In this document: positions 16,381 to 25,327 of the stretch, one piece after another | Numbering within the stretch: position 1 is the stretch's first letter | How the letters are laid out: each line of letters starts with the position of its first letter | Assembly: GCA_945902075.1 (NCBI GenBank) | Contig: CAMDMA010000035.1 | Span: 1-37,230 of the forward strand | Length of the DNA stretch: 37,230 nt | DNA from: Candidatus Kuenenia stuttgartensis | Lineage (GTDB): Bacteria > Planctomycetota > Phycisphaerae > Phycisphaerales > SM1A02 | Direction: 5' to 3' | The notes under the pieces: model-generated | The model's input: only the letters and a program-made list of their open reading frames with translations | The model's database searches: none | What the model was told of the DNA's origin: nothing | Position numbers and translations under genes: made by a program

Positions 16381-19341
16381 ATGTCATGGCATCCTTGTGT
16401 TCGGTTGAGCATCGGCCTCTTCGTCGCTTCGTTGGCTTCTGTGCTCGCCATCACGTCTCAGGCTGCGGCCAGCACCGCGGATGAAGTTTTGGCAGCGCTG
16501 AAGGACGGAAATGCGCGCTTTGTCGCTGGTACTTCGGTCCATCCGCACACCGGTCATGACCGCGTCGTCGAGACAAGTTCTGGTCAGGCTCCGATGGTGA
16601 CGATCCTCGGCTGTTCCGACTCCCGCGTCCCGCTTGAGCACATCTTTGATCAGGGGATCGGCGATGTCTTTGTCGTGCGCGTTGCAGGAAATGTCGCTGA
16701 TGTCGATGAGCTCGGCTCGGTCGAGTACGGCACCGGACATCTCAATACGCCGCTCCTGGTGGTGCTCGGTCACTCAAAGTGTGGCGCCGTCAACGCAGTC
16801 GCGACTGGTGCGGTGCTTCATGGAAGCATCCCTGGTCTCGTGGACAACATCATCCCCGCCGTCAAGCGCGCACGCGCCGCAAACCCGGGTCTGAGCGACA
16901 AGGAGCTCGTTCCCTTCGCCGTGCGCGAGAATGTGCTTGAGTCGATCTCGACTGCGCTTCGCCAGAGCGAGGAAGTTCGCCATCTTGTGGCGGAGGGAAA
17001 GCTCCGCGTCGTTGGTGCTGTTTATGACATCGACACAGGCTCGGTCGATTGGCTTGGTGAGCATCCTGATCAGAGTGGGCTCCTCGTGCAGACCGCCAGT
17101 ACAGCGGCCCAGCCGACTCCGGGTGGCCACGGCGCTCCGAGAGAGGCATCCGCTGCATCCCACGGCGAACCACGCGCCGAACTCGCCGCGACCGGTGTCT
17201 TTGCGGCTCCCGAATCAAAGGTCGTCGTACGCGCGCCGTTCGGCAGTTCTGTCGGCAAGGCGCATGCATTTGATTTTGTCGCCATGACTGAACACGACTC
17301 AAGCCTGTTGTCGACGATGTTTGCCATCGCCGCGGCGCTCGCGCTTTTGGCGACGGTCATCGCATGCTTTCGGCTCGCGCGCTCCATCGGACCGGATGGC
17401 ACGGTCTCGCATTCGATCACCCTCGGCGCAAAGCTCGCCTGCGGTTTTGGTCTTCTCGCAACGGGCATCCTTTCGATCGCCACCGTAGCGATGCGCTCGA
17501 ACGAGCAGGTTTCTATGGCGATGCGGCAGATGGAATCACGAGTGTCTGAGGTCGGAGTCCTTGAGGGGGCTAAAGTCAATCTTGCGGGCATGAGGCTTGC
17601 CGTGAAGGGCTTTTTGATCGGCAACAGCGAGGATGAACTTCGCAACTACTCGAATGAGGCTGCATCGTTTACGGACAAACTCGCGACCGCAAAGTCTGCG
17701 ATCAAAAACCACGAGCATCTCAAGTCGCTTACGACGATCGAGTCGGACGTCCGCGAATATGACGCGACGTTTGCCCAAGTTGTCCGAAAAATCGACGAGC
17801 GCAACGCTGTAATTGAGACGCAGATGGGCGTTGTCGCAGCGAGGGCAAGTACGCTTCTCACGGAGGTTGCCGCAACGGCGCACGCAGACGGCGACACGAC
17901 GAAGGCGCTTGTTGCGGCCGAGGCGGGCGAGCACTTCCAGACTGCACGGCTCGATTTCTTCAAGTATCTCCGCTCACATGACGTCGCCCTCGCGGATGCC
18001 GCGAAGGGGCAAGCGGAAAGCATGGCCGTACTTTTGCAGCAACTTCAGGGCGAAACTACGAACCCGAAGCGCATTGCATGGCTCACCGAAGCCAAGGCCG
18101 CGGCAAGTTTTTGGACATCATGCATGAACGAAGCGATTGTGTTGCAGCACGACCGCGACGCGCTCGTGCGGCAGGGACTTGACCGCATCGGACCAAAGAT
18201 CCACGAGGCAGCATCGACGCTTGCGACAACGCTCCTCGTCGAGCAGACTGCTGCACGCGAGCGTGCCGAGGCAGCCGCGACGTCAGCCCGAACATTGGTC
18301 ACCGGATTTTCGGTGGCGATCGTGATCGCCGCGGTGGTGATCGCCTGCGCGGCCGTTCGCAGTGTGCTTACTCCACTCCGCCGCCTTGTCGCGAGCATCC
18401 TCGAGATCCAGTCGACGCGTGACCTGACTCGTCGCACCGGCGTGACGTCGCTTGACGAGGTCGGTCGCGTCGGTCAATGCTTCGATGGGCTTGTCTCGAC
18501 GCTTCACGGCATTCTTGCCGACGTCAACTCAGGTGCAGCGGAGATCGACGCTGGTGCAGCACAGATTGCCTCCGCCAGCCAGTCGCTGGCCGAGGGTGCG
18601 AGCCGCCAGGCCGCGAGTCTTGAGGAAATCAGCGCTTCCGTTGAGGAGATGTCCTCGACGACACGACAGAATGCCGAAAACGCACGCGCCGCGAATGAAG
18701 TGTCGGAGTCCTCGCAGAACGCAGCGCACCACGGGCAACTTGAGATGAGGCAGATGGTCGAAGCGATGTCCGAGATCAAGCAGTCGAGTTGTGATATCGC
18801 GAAGATCATCAAGGTCATTGATGAGATCGCTTTCCAGACCAATCTGCTCGCACTCAATGCAGCTGTTGAGGCAGCTCGCGCAGGTGAGGCAGGCAAGGGA
18901 TTCGCGGTGGTTGCCGAAGAAGTTCGTTCGCTTGCACGACGTTCAGCCGAGGCGGCAAAGAGCACTTCGGTGATGATCGACGACTCGACTGCCCGCGCCA
19001 ATCGTGGAGTGGAAATCGCCGCGCGCGTTGGCCAGTCCCTCGATGAAATTGCCGGCGCGACCGCGCGTGTGAACGAGCTGCTGACCCAGATCGCGACGGC
19101 CTGCGATGAGCAGGCGAAGGGAATTCACCAGGTCAACACCGGCGTGAGCGAACTCGATCGTGTAACGCAAACAAACGCGGGGAACTCCGAGGAGCTTGCC
19201 TCCGGCGCAGAAGAAACGGCATCTCAGGTCTCCTCGCTGCAGGCACTTGTCGGACAGTTCAAGACAGCGGGGCATGGCGCGGCAACGACTCGACCGCTTG
19301 GAGGTCACGCGGCAACCGGTTCGGTGCGTCGCGCGGGCTGA
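16381..19341 (+). CDS. Beta-carbonic anhydrase fused to a methyl-accepting chemotaxis receptor
   Basis: One uninterrupted 986-residue frame. Residues 1-30 are a signal peptide or anchor. Residues 32-230 form a complete beta-carbonic anhydrase: CSDSR with C78, D80 and R82, then HSKCG with H131 and C134, the expected zinc ligands and active-site dyad. An Ala/Pro/Gly/His linker (235-305) follows. Membrane helices at about 307-333 and 349-371 form a hairpin. Residues 372-635 are a helical bundle like MCP four-helix sensors, followed by a helix at 638-660, HAMP (661-714) and the signalling domain (715-960) with the tip [20 protein letters not shown] and [15 protein letters not shown]. Positive charges ([15 protein letters not shown]) put the loop and HAMP inside, the anhydrase and bundle outside. 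It probably senses CO2/HCO3-/pH (inference). No CheR-binding pentapeptide at the C terminus and no che genes nearby. Confidence 0.92.
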   Translation: MSWHPCVRLSIGLFVASLASVLAITSQAAASTADEVLAALKDGNARFVAGTSVHPHTGHDRVVETSSGQAPMVTILGCSDSRVPLEHIFDQGIGDVFVVRVAGNVADVDELGSVEYGTGHLNTPLLVVLGHSKCGAVNAVATGAVLHGSIPGLVDNIIPAVKRARAANPGLSDKELVPFAVRENVLESISTALRQSEEVRHLVAEGKLRVVGAVYDIDTGSVDWLGEHPDQSGLLVQTASTAAQPTPGGHGAPREASAASHGEPRAELAATGVFAAPESKVVVRAPFGSSVGKAHAFDFVAMTEHDSSLLSTMFAIAAALALLATVIACFRLARSIGPDGTVSHSITLGAKLACGFGLLATGILSIATVAMRSNEQVSMAMRQMESRVSEVGVLEGAKVNLAGMRLAVKGFLIGNSEDELRNYSNEAASFTDKLATAKSAIKNHEHLKSLTTIESDVREYDATFAQVVRKIDERNAVIETQMGVVAARASTLLTEVAATAHADGDTTKALVAAEAGEHFQTARLDFFKYLRSHDVALADAAKGQAESMAVLLQQLQGETTNPKRIAWLTEAKAAASFWTSCMNEAIVLQHDRDALVRQGLDRIGPKIHEAASTLATTLLVEQTAARERAEAAATSARTLVTGFSVAIVIAAVVIACAAVRSVLTPLRRLVASILEIQSTRDLTRRTGVTSLDEVGRVGQCFDGLVSTLHGILADVNSGAAEIDAGAAQIASASQSLAEGASRQAASLEEISASVEEMSSTTRQNAENARAANEVSESSQNAAHHGQLEMRQMVEAMSEIKQSSCDIAKIIKVIDEIAFQTNLLALNAAVEAARAGEAGKGFAVVAEEVRSLARRSAEAAKSTSVMIDDSTARANRGVEIAARVGQSLDEIAGATARVNELLTQIATACDEQAKGIHQVNTGVSELDRVTQTNAGNSEELASGAEETASQVSSLQALVGQFKTAGHGAATTRPLGGHAATGSVRRAG

Positions 19342-19382
19342 GTATCGATCTGCGATCGCCTGCATTTCCCGGTGCGCAGTAG

Positions 19383-20336
19383 TCAATTCAGGTTGGCGGA
19401 GGCTTCACCTGCCAAGCGGACTTTCTGCTGTGCGAACATCCAGTCGAGCACGCCGTCGTTGCCAAAGCGGTACGCGGGAGTCCACGAGTCATGGCCGACC
19501 TTTTCGTACTCGCGGTACATGGGGTTCGGTGCGCGCTTCGGCATCGGCCGCGGTGCGCCGACGGCGGGGGGCGTGGCTTTCGCGGCATCATCACGCGCGG
19601 CCTGCGCGCTGGCACCCGCGATCGCCTCGCGCATCGCACGCGAAAGCGCGACGGGAACAACTGGATCATCTGCGCCATGCACGATGTAAAACGGAATCCG
19701 CGCAACAGCCGCAGCGGTCGAGGGATCGCCGCCACCGCAGATCGGGACGACCGCCGCGAAGAGTTGAGGGCGTCTGGCGGCGAGATCGAACGCGCCGAAA
19801 CCGCCCATCGAGAGGCCGGTCAGATACACCCGCGCCGGATCAACCGCCTTCGTTGCCATCACTTCGTCGATCGCTTGCATGAGTGCGCGCATGGCGCGCG
19901 TGGGTTCCGCTACGAAGCTCGGTGTCGCGCCGCGCTCGCGTATCGCTTTGATGTCGATCGGCACCCACGTCTCATCAACGGGGCATTGCATCGCAAGCAC
20001 AAAGCACGGGTGTGCCTTCTGAAATCCCTCGTGCGCACAGTTTCCGGCGAAATGGACGAGTTGCCTCGCGTTGTCATCGCCGCGCTCGCCTGAGCCGTGC
20101 AGGAAGACCACAAGCGGCACTCGGGCGCCAGGATGGGCGATCGCCTCCGCCGCGGGCACGACGAGGCGGTAGCGATAGGTCGCGGTCGGCGCGCCGGCCG
20201 CACCTTTGACCACGCACTCCCCCGCAGAAATGCCAGAGTACGGGTCAGCGGCGGCAGCAGTCGCATCCTGCGCAAAAGCAACGCCGCCCGCGCAAAGTGA
20301 TGCGCAGGCGGCGAGGAGTTTCGGAAGGAACATCAT
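19383..20336 (-). CDS. Secreted alpha/beta-hydrolase esterase (predicted peptidase/PHB-depolymerase type)
   Basis: The 317-residue protein has a signal peptide ([22 protein letters not shown]). Alpha/beta-hydrolase motifs follow: oxyanion HGSGERGDD (80-88), nucleophile elbow GLSMGG with S176, acid at D223/D224 (HGADDPV) and histidine 282 ([11 protein letters not shown]). The HGSGERG...GLSMGG pattern matches COG4099-like predicted peptidases and related esterases. A short Ala/Pro/Arg-rich insertion (about 245-270) precedes the histidine. The start ATG overlaps the nuoB stop as ATGA (20333-20336), so the two are co-translated although no functional link is obvious. Substrate unknown; carbohydrate esters or polyesters are possible. 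Confidence 0.85.
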   Translation of the reverse strand: MMFLPKLLAACASLCAGGVAFAQDATAAAADPYSGISAGECVVKGAAGAPTATYRYRLVVPAAEAIAHPGARVPLVVFLHGSGERGDDNARQLVHFAGNCAHEGFQKAHPCFVLAMQCPVDETWVPIDIKAIRERGATPSFVAEPTRAMRALMQAIDEVMATKAVDPARVYLTGLSMGGFGAFDLAARRPQLFAAVVPICGGGDPSTAAAVARIPFYIVHGADDPVVPVALSRAMREAIAGASAQAARDDAAKATPPAVGAPRPMPKRAPNPMYREYEKVGHDSWTPAYRFGNDGVLDWMFAQQKVRLAGEASANLN

Positions 20337-20953
20337 CCGCGCAATGGTACCGCTGGGTTGATTCCCGCAGCGCGATTGGTCGGCATTCCCGCGGGCATAC
20401 CGAGCGGAACGGGCTGCGGGCGGACCTCGTAGTTCGGCGTCAGCGCGATGTTCAGCGGAAGTCGCTTGCCCGTCGGATCGCGTGGGATGTTGTCTTCATC
20501 GATGATGCGCTGAATCGCCATGATCGCTTCGATCAGCATCTCAGGGCGAGGAGGGCAGCCGGGCACGTACACGTCGACCGGGATGTACTGGTCGACGCCT
20601 TGGACAACCGCGTAGGTGTCAAAGACGCCGCCCGTCGAGGCGCACGCGCCCATCGAGATGACCCACTTGGGCTCAGCCATCTGCATGTAGATCCGTTGAA
20701 GCACTGGGAGTGTCTTCACGCTCACGCGGCCGGCGACGATCAGCAGGTCGGCTTGGCGCGGAGAGAAACGCATGACCTCCGCGCCGAAGCGCGCGAGGTC
20801 GAAGCGCGAGCACGCCGTCGCCATAAGTTCGATGCCGCAGCACGCGGTCGCAAACGGAAGTGGCCACACGCTCGAGCGACGCGCCCAGTTGATGACGCGG
20901 TTGAGTTGCGTGGTGACGACGCTGTCGGTGGGAAGTGCTGCTTCGAGGCCCAT
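20333..20953 (-). CDS. nuoB: NADH-quinone oxidoreductase subunit B
   Basis: The 206-residue NuoB/PSST protein carries cluster N2 at the quinone end of complex I. The four cysteine ligands are present: C38 and C39 in [12 protein letters not shown]104 in MGACASTGG and C133 in VPGCPPRPE. Other family motifs are [24 protein letters not shown] and [16 protein letters not shown]. The C-terminal tail (about 165-206) is Pro/Gly-rich and longer than in short homologues. I chose the ATG at 20953 because the typical N terminus starts there. No other nuo gene lies in the window, so this gene is separated from the rest of complex I and is instead coupled to an esterase gene. Confidence 0.95.
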   Translation of the reverse strand: MGLEAALPTDSVVTTQLNRVINWARRSSVWPLPFATACCGIELMATACSRFDLARFGAEVMRFSPRQADLLIVAGRVSVKTLPVLQRIYMQMAEPKWVISMGACASTGGVFDTYAVVQGVDQYIPVDVYVPGCPPRPEMLIEAIMAIQRIIDEDNIPRDPTGKRLPLNIALTPNYEVRPQPVPLGMPAGMPTNRAAGINPAVPLRG

Positions 20954-21043
20954 AGGAAGCGCATGGTAGCGCCACCCGTGCGGCACGGACGGGCGCAAAG
21001 AAAGCAGTTTTGTGGTCGATGTGCGGCCGCGCAATCGGCTGAC

Positions 21044-21442
21044 TTAGCCGAGGATCGCGCCGAGTTCTTCGCGGCTGTGGAGGACCGTGTAGAGGCGGTC
21101 AATCTTCATCATGCGGAAAAGATCAAGGAGCGAACGGCTGGTTCCGCTGAGATAGGGGCGGAACTTCGCGCCCTCTGATCGCTTGCGGAGGTCAACACAC
21201 ATGCCAAGACCCATGCTGGTCAGCATCGTCACGCCGGACATATCGAGGACGAACGAACTGCCCTTGGGCATATTCGCGTTCTCAAGCGCCTCGGTGATCT
21301 CCGCGGCAATGATCGGTGCTTCCCGTTGACCGACGGATGGACAGACGACGCGGGCCAGGATGCCCTTCTGATACCGCTCGATCGCGACAAACTGGGAGAG
21401 GTTGGTATCGCGGCTGTTGGTCGAGAGGGTGTACGGCGTCAT
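21044..21442 (-). CDS. STAS-domain protein (anti-sigma factor antagonist type)
   Basis: The 132-residue single STAS domain carries SFVLDMSGVTMLTSMGLGMCVDLRKR, which aligns with the SpoIIAA phosphorylation loop (DSSGLG); S76 sits at the phosphorylatable position, with T75 replacing the usual Asp. In known systems such proteins bind an anti-sigma kinase when unphosphorylated and so free a sigma factor. No HPK/RsbW kinase or PP2C phosphatase gene is nearby, so the partner is unknown. I chose the ATG at 21442 because the conserved domain starts soon after. The gene lies 90 bp upstream of nuoB and downstream of the 11-bp repeat and coiled-coil gene. Confidence 0.85.
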   Translation of the reverse strand: MTPYTLSTNSRDTNLSQFVAIERYQKGILARVVCPSVGQREAPIIAAEITEALENANMPKGSSFVLDMSGVTMLTSMGLGMCVDLRKRSEGAKFRPYLSGTSRSLLDLFRMMKIDRLYTVLHSREELGAILG

Positions 21443-21576
21443 GCACTTGTTGTCGGCCGTTCGTAGCGGCGACTTTGACGCAAGGGTCCGAAGAATGGAA
21501 AACCGCCCCGGGAACGGAGATTCCGGCAATTCCGGCTCCGCGCGGGGCGGTGGGAGAATTCGTGGGCTGTGCTCAG

Positions 21577-21664
21577 ACCGCGATCAAACCGCGATCAGAC
21601 CGCGATCAAACCGCGATCAGACCACGATCAAACCACGATCAAACCACGATCAAACCACGATCAA
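21577..21664. repeat. Eight copies of an 11-bp tandem repeat
   Basis: The unit is ACCRCGATCAR, perfectly phased: four copies with ACCGCGATC, then four with ACCACGATC. Each contains one GATC. The array fills most of the gap between the coiled-coil gene and the STAS gene. The TGA stop of the coiled-coil gene (21661-21663) lies inside the last copy. Confidence 0.95.
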
Positions 21665-22944
21665 ACATGAACGCTGCCGACGTCAAGCTCGATCGTCCGG
21701 TTGACGGCGATCGTCGACGCGGTCTCGATCTCAGGCATCACCTGCGCAACATGGCCGAGCCGGGAGATTTCGTTCGTAAACGAGCGCACGAACTCCTTCG
21801 GATCCGGTGCAACGAGCGTGGTGTCTACTCGGATGTTTGCGAATGCGCCGTCGGCGCGCGAGGCAAGTTGTCGAAGCGCTGACGAGAATCCGCGCATGTC
21901 AGCGGCGAGTTCGTCGCGCACAGTGCCCGCGATTGTGTCGGCAATCGGACGAAGCCGATCACGATCGGTCCCGGAAAGAAGCGGGGACCACGCCGCGAGT
22001 TCGTCCATCATCGGCGCGGCTGCGGCTGCGGTGGCGCGCAGCGTTTCGCTCGTCTGCGTCGCCTGGTCAGCCCGCTCAACAAGTTCGCCGGTGAGGCGTT
22101 CACTCTTTTCGACAAGCCAACCGAGATCGTCACGCATCCGGCGCATGTCGCCTTGGACCACCTCACGGGCGGCAGCGAGTTCGTGGACGAGCGTCCCGAG
22201 TGCCTCGCGCAGCGCGGAGGCGTCGCCGGTACGGTTGACGAGCGTTTCGATGTGCCGCTGGCCCTCGGAGGTGAGCCCAGCAAGCGCGGCAGTCGCGCGT
22301 TCGGCGCGGTCGACGAGTTCGCCCGTTCCTTCGAGCCGTGCGATTGCGGACTCCGAACGCTCCAGGAATTGGCCCGCGCGGGCGACGGTGTCGTTGATCG
22401 TGCAAAGCCGCTGCTCAAGTTCGGAGTCGAGCCACGCGAGTTTGCCATTGGCGGCCTGCTCGATGCGCTCCTCGACTTCCTTGACGCGATCGAAGCGCCA
22501 CGAAAGTTCACGCTCAAGCCATTCAAATTTCTCTCGCGCCAATCGGTCGGCAAGTGCGTGGATAGACGCCTCCGCCGTTCCCGCACTCGCGCGCATTGTT
22601 TCGTCGGCCTGTTGAAGCGCGGCTTGCGCACGGCCGCTGGCCTGCTCGCCGCGCTCGACTTGCACATCGAATGCTTGCAACATGCGGACGCCGAGACGCA
22701 AGCGTTCGTCGATTTCCGCAGTGGTTCGCGCGGCCCGTTCGCTCGCGAGCCGCTCTTCGGTGAGTCGCGCTTCAAGGTGTGCGATGAGCGTTTCGGTTCG
22801 ACCGACGAGATCGGAAAGGCGCGACGGCGCGGATGCACTCGACGCATTCGCGCGGAGTGCAGAGACCGACAGCGGGCCGACGCCCGAGATATCGAAAGAG
22901 GCGAAACTGAGGGATTCGGATGTGGTGGGGTTCTGTTCGAGCAT
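21661..22944 (-). CDS. Long coiled-coil protein of unknown function
   Basis: The 427-residue protein is almost entirely alpha-helical heptads from about residue 45 to 370 (SDLVGRTETLIAHLEARLTEE, REKFEWLERELSWRFDRVKE, ELVDRAERATAALAGLTSEG, LGWLVEKSERLTGELVERAD). It has no signal peptide or membrane helix. An Ala/Ser-rich N terminus (LSFASFDISGVGPLSVSA) precedes the coil, and a globular-looking end (RSFTNEISRLGHVAQVMPEIETASTI) follows it. The composition resembles cytoskeletal or MCP-like scaffolds, but no signalling tip is present. I chose the ATG at 22944 because AAGGA precedes it; further upstream the frame is basic, proline-rich and non-coding in character. Confidence 0.75.
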   Translation of the reverse strand: MLEQNPTTSESLSFASFDISGVGPLSVSALRANASSASAPSRLSDLVGRTETLIAHLEARLTEERLASERAARTTAEIDERLRLGVRMLQAFDVQVERGEQASGRAQAALQQADETMRASAGTAEASIHALADRLAREKFEWLERELSWRFDRVKEVEERIEQAANGKLAWLDSELEQRLCTINDTVARAGQFLERSESAIARLEGTGELVDRAERATAALAGLTSEGQRHIETLVNRTGDASALREALGTLVHELAAAREVVQGDMRRMRDDLGWLVEKSERLTGELVERADQATQTSETLRATAAAAAPMMDELAAWSPLLSGTDRDRLRPIADTIAGTVRDELAADMRGFSSALRQLASRADGAFANIRVDTTLVAPDPKEFVRSFTNEISRLGHVAQVMPEIETASTIAVNRTIELDVGSVHV

Positions 22945-23092
22945 GTCCTTCGCTCGCTGAGAGGCGTCCTGCCTAAAACAGCATGGTGGGGTGGTGGCGA
23001 CAACCACGCACCCGCCTGAGTGTTTCGGCAGGGTAGACCGAGAACGGTGAAATATGTGACTGATGCAGCTCGCGCGATGCGAATGACCGCGG

Positions 23093-25327
23093 TTACTCCG
23101 CCGAGGGCTTCGCGGTGCGATCGATGAAGACGCTGTCAAGGCCGGTGCACTCGGCGGTGGTGACCTCACCGGACAGCGTGACCGAATCGTTCGCTCGGCC
23201 AGTCGGGTACGCGTCGATGCCGTCGAGATCGAGGAAGAGCGCGAGCGAGCCAAGTCCAGTGTCCGCGAAGTGGTAGTCGTTTGAACTCGCCGCACCAAGC
23301 GTCGCGCCCGCGCCGGCGTAGTGATCCGCGCCAGCGCGATCAATCATGATGGCAAGCGCTTGGTTTGCCGCACCTCCGAGAGAGAGTTCGTCGACGGCGT
23401 ATCGGTCGTCACCTTCGATATCGAGGAAGAACGCAATCGACTCGTCCCACGCTCCGCCAAGGTGGGCTGCGGTCCTGCCGAGATACGCGTCGTTCCCGCC
23501 AAAGTCGAGGGCGACACCAATGCCTTGATGTGTGGCAGAACCGATTCCGTAGCGGTCTGCGCTGGAGTCGTCGTTTCCCGAAGCATCGACGAGGATGCCA
23601 AGACCGAGGAAGTAACCGCAGCCTTGGGAAAACTCTCCAGAGCGGCGTGTGTCGTTGCCCGCGAGATCGAGGTATGCGCCCACACCGCCCGCGGCGGCAA
23701 AGCGGAATCCGAGGCCAAGCCCCAGACCAAACCCGGCATGCTCGCCGGCCACGCCGTACACCGAGGGCCGCGTGCCAAGCTCTGCTCGGTCGTCACCGGC
23801 AAGGTCCACCACCGCTCCGACGCCAAGCGGACCGCCGACGCCGATCGCCATGCCCTCGCCCTTCCAACGGTCGTCGCCGCTGAGGTCCACGACCGTCGCT
23901 GCGCCACCGGCTGCAGCACCGAGACTCCACGAGCCACCGGAGTAGTGATCGTTTCCGGCACGGTCCACAAGCACCGAGACGCCAAGCACCGCACCGAAGG
24001 TCAAACTGCCGCCGGCGTAGCGATCATCTCCCGCATAGTCGTCGACAAACGCAAGCGCGCCAATCGCAGCACCCGGCCCGAGCGCGTTTGCGCCGTCGCC
24101 TCCGAGATGAGTGTCGTTTCCTGCGAGGTCGACGACCGCGCGATGGGCTCCCGGCTTCGGACTCCATCGGTAGGTGTCATCGCCACCGATGTCGAACACG
24201 GCGGCGATACGGCCGAGGTCGTAGGTGTTTGCACCCGCGCCGCCGACGATGACCCATCCAAGTTCGGCAATCTCACTTGCATTCAGAATCGTTCCCTCGA
24301 CTGCGCCGACGAGGGCTTCAGGAAGTCCGATTGGCTCGGACTTCGCAAGTTCCGGATCAACGTTCGCAACCACATCAAGGTGCGCGATGATGCGCGCGGC
24401 CTCGCGGGGCGGAAGTTTGGGAAGAAGCCGCAGCGCCTGCATCGAGGCTGCTGCGTTCGGTCCGCGGACAAGCAGGCTCGCAAGTCGCTCTTCGACGAGC
24501 GGGCGAAGGCCGGGCGTGTTCGCATCAAGGTCAGTGACCAACTCGGCAAATCGACTGCGAGCGCCATTCAGGAGAAAGTCGAGATACCACACCGCTGCAT
24601 CACTATGCGCGATTTCAAAGGTTCCATGTGCCTCAGGCAACGCAAGTGACGGAAGGCCCGCGAGGTTGCCAGTGAGCCGAGCAGCTGCGCGATGTGGCGC
24701 CATCAGCCAGTCGGCAGTTGGCGGGATGCTGGAGCGCACAAGGTCTTCGGACTTCTGCGGAGCTCGAAAGATCGCGCGGAGGAGTGCGGAAGTTCCGGGG
24801 TCGCGAAAGCGTTCGGGGATGACAGCAAGCGCTCCGAGTAATTTCTCGCCGCGCGCGCGGGCAGTTGGCCCAAGATTGGCGAGCGCGGTCGCACATTCTG
24901 CTGCGCATCCCTGGTTGGCGGTGCGAGCGCCTTCAAGCGAAGCGTCAAGTGGCGGGAGGTCTCCCGATTTCAGCAGGCCGGTCCAGACATCTGGTTCGCT
25001 GAGCGAAACCTGGGTCGTTTGGAGGGTGCCCCCTGGCGCAGGTACGCCGCGCCATCCCCGGGGCGAGCCCTCGCGATACTCGAGCACCATCGTCGAACCC
25101 GCGGGCTGCGCATGCGCGAACCGCCAAGCGTCGAGGGTCGCGGGTCGACCGTCAATCGAGATCAGCAGGTCACCGCGCGCAAGAGAGGTCGATGTCAGAA
25201 TGTTTCCATCGAGTGGGCCGGGCGTGATGCGCCAAACCATCAGACCTTCAGGCCGTTCGACAAGATCAATGCCGCTGAACCCTGCGATCGCAAGAGTCGT
25301 CGCAAGCAGCATCGTCGCGAGGGTCAT
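23093..25327 (-). CDS. PDZ-like protein with about twelve GDDxY/GNDxY repeats
   Basis: The 744-residue protein has an N-terminal hydrophobic signal (MTLATMLLATTLAIAGFSG). A PDZ-like domain spans about 20-85 (LTSTSLARGDLLISIDGRPATL). A helical region follows at about 120-365, with two cysteines in GCAAECATA. Residues about 372-720 are repeats of roughly 25-35 residues: a hydrophobic strand, then D-x-x-G-D/N-D-x-Y, then Gly-rich GxxxxGAA. Examples are FDIGGDDTYRW, VDLAGNDTHLG, DDYAGDDRYAGG, VDRAGNDHYSGG and LDIEGDDRYAVD. About twelve are visible, some degenerate. This suggests a repetitive beta structure that may bind Ca2+ through clustered Asp, though the RTX nonapeptide is not present. No named family recognised. 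Its ATG overlaps the upstream synthase stop (ATGA). Confidence 0.8.
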   Translation of the reverse strand: MTLATMLLATTLAIAGFSGIDLVERPEGLMVWRITPGPLDGNILTSTSLARGDLLISIDGRPATLDAWRFAHAQPAGSTMVLEYREGSPRGWRGVPAPGGTLQTTQVSLSEPDVWTGLLKSGDLPPLDASLEGARTANQGCAAECATALANLGPTARARGEKLLGALAVIPERFRDPGTSALLRAIFRAPQKSEDLVRSSIPPTADWLMAPHRAAARLTGNLAGLPSLALPEAHGTFEIAHSDAAVWYLDFLLNGARSRFAELVTDLDANTPGLRPLVEERLASLLVRGPNAAASMQALRLLPKLPPREAARIIAHLDVVANVDPELAKSEPIGLPEALVGAVEGTILNASEIAELGWVIVGGAGANTYDLGRIAAVFDIGGDDTYRWSPKPGAHRAVVDLAGNDTHLGGDGANALGPGAAIGALAFVDDYAGDDRYAGGSLTFGAVLGVSVLVDRAGNDHYSGGSWSLGAAAGGAATVVDLSGDDRWKGEGMAIGVGGPLGVGAVVDLAGDDRAELGTRPSVYGVAGEHAGFGLGLGLGFRFAAAGGVGAYLDLAGNDTRRSGEFSQGCGYFLGLGILVDASGNDDSSADRYGIGSATHQGIGVALDFGGNDAYLGRTAAHLGGAWDESIAFFLDIEGDDRYAVDELSLGGAANQALAIMIDRAGADHYAGAGATLGAASSNDYHFADTGLGSLALFLDLDGIDAYPTGRANDSVTLSGEVTTAECTGLDSVFIDRTAKPSAE

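Noticed and set aside
21577-21664. CRISPR array
   Set aside because: Units are 11 bp and directly adjacent with no unique spacers, and no cas gene is present.
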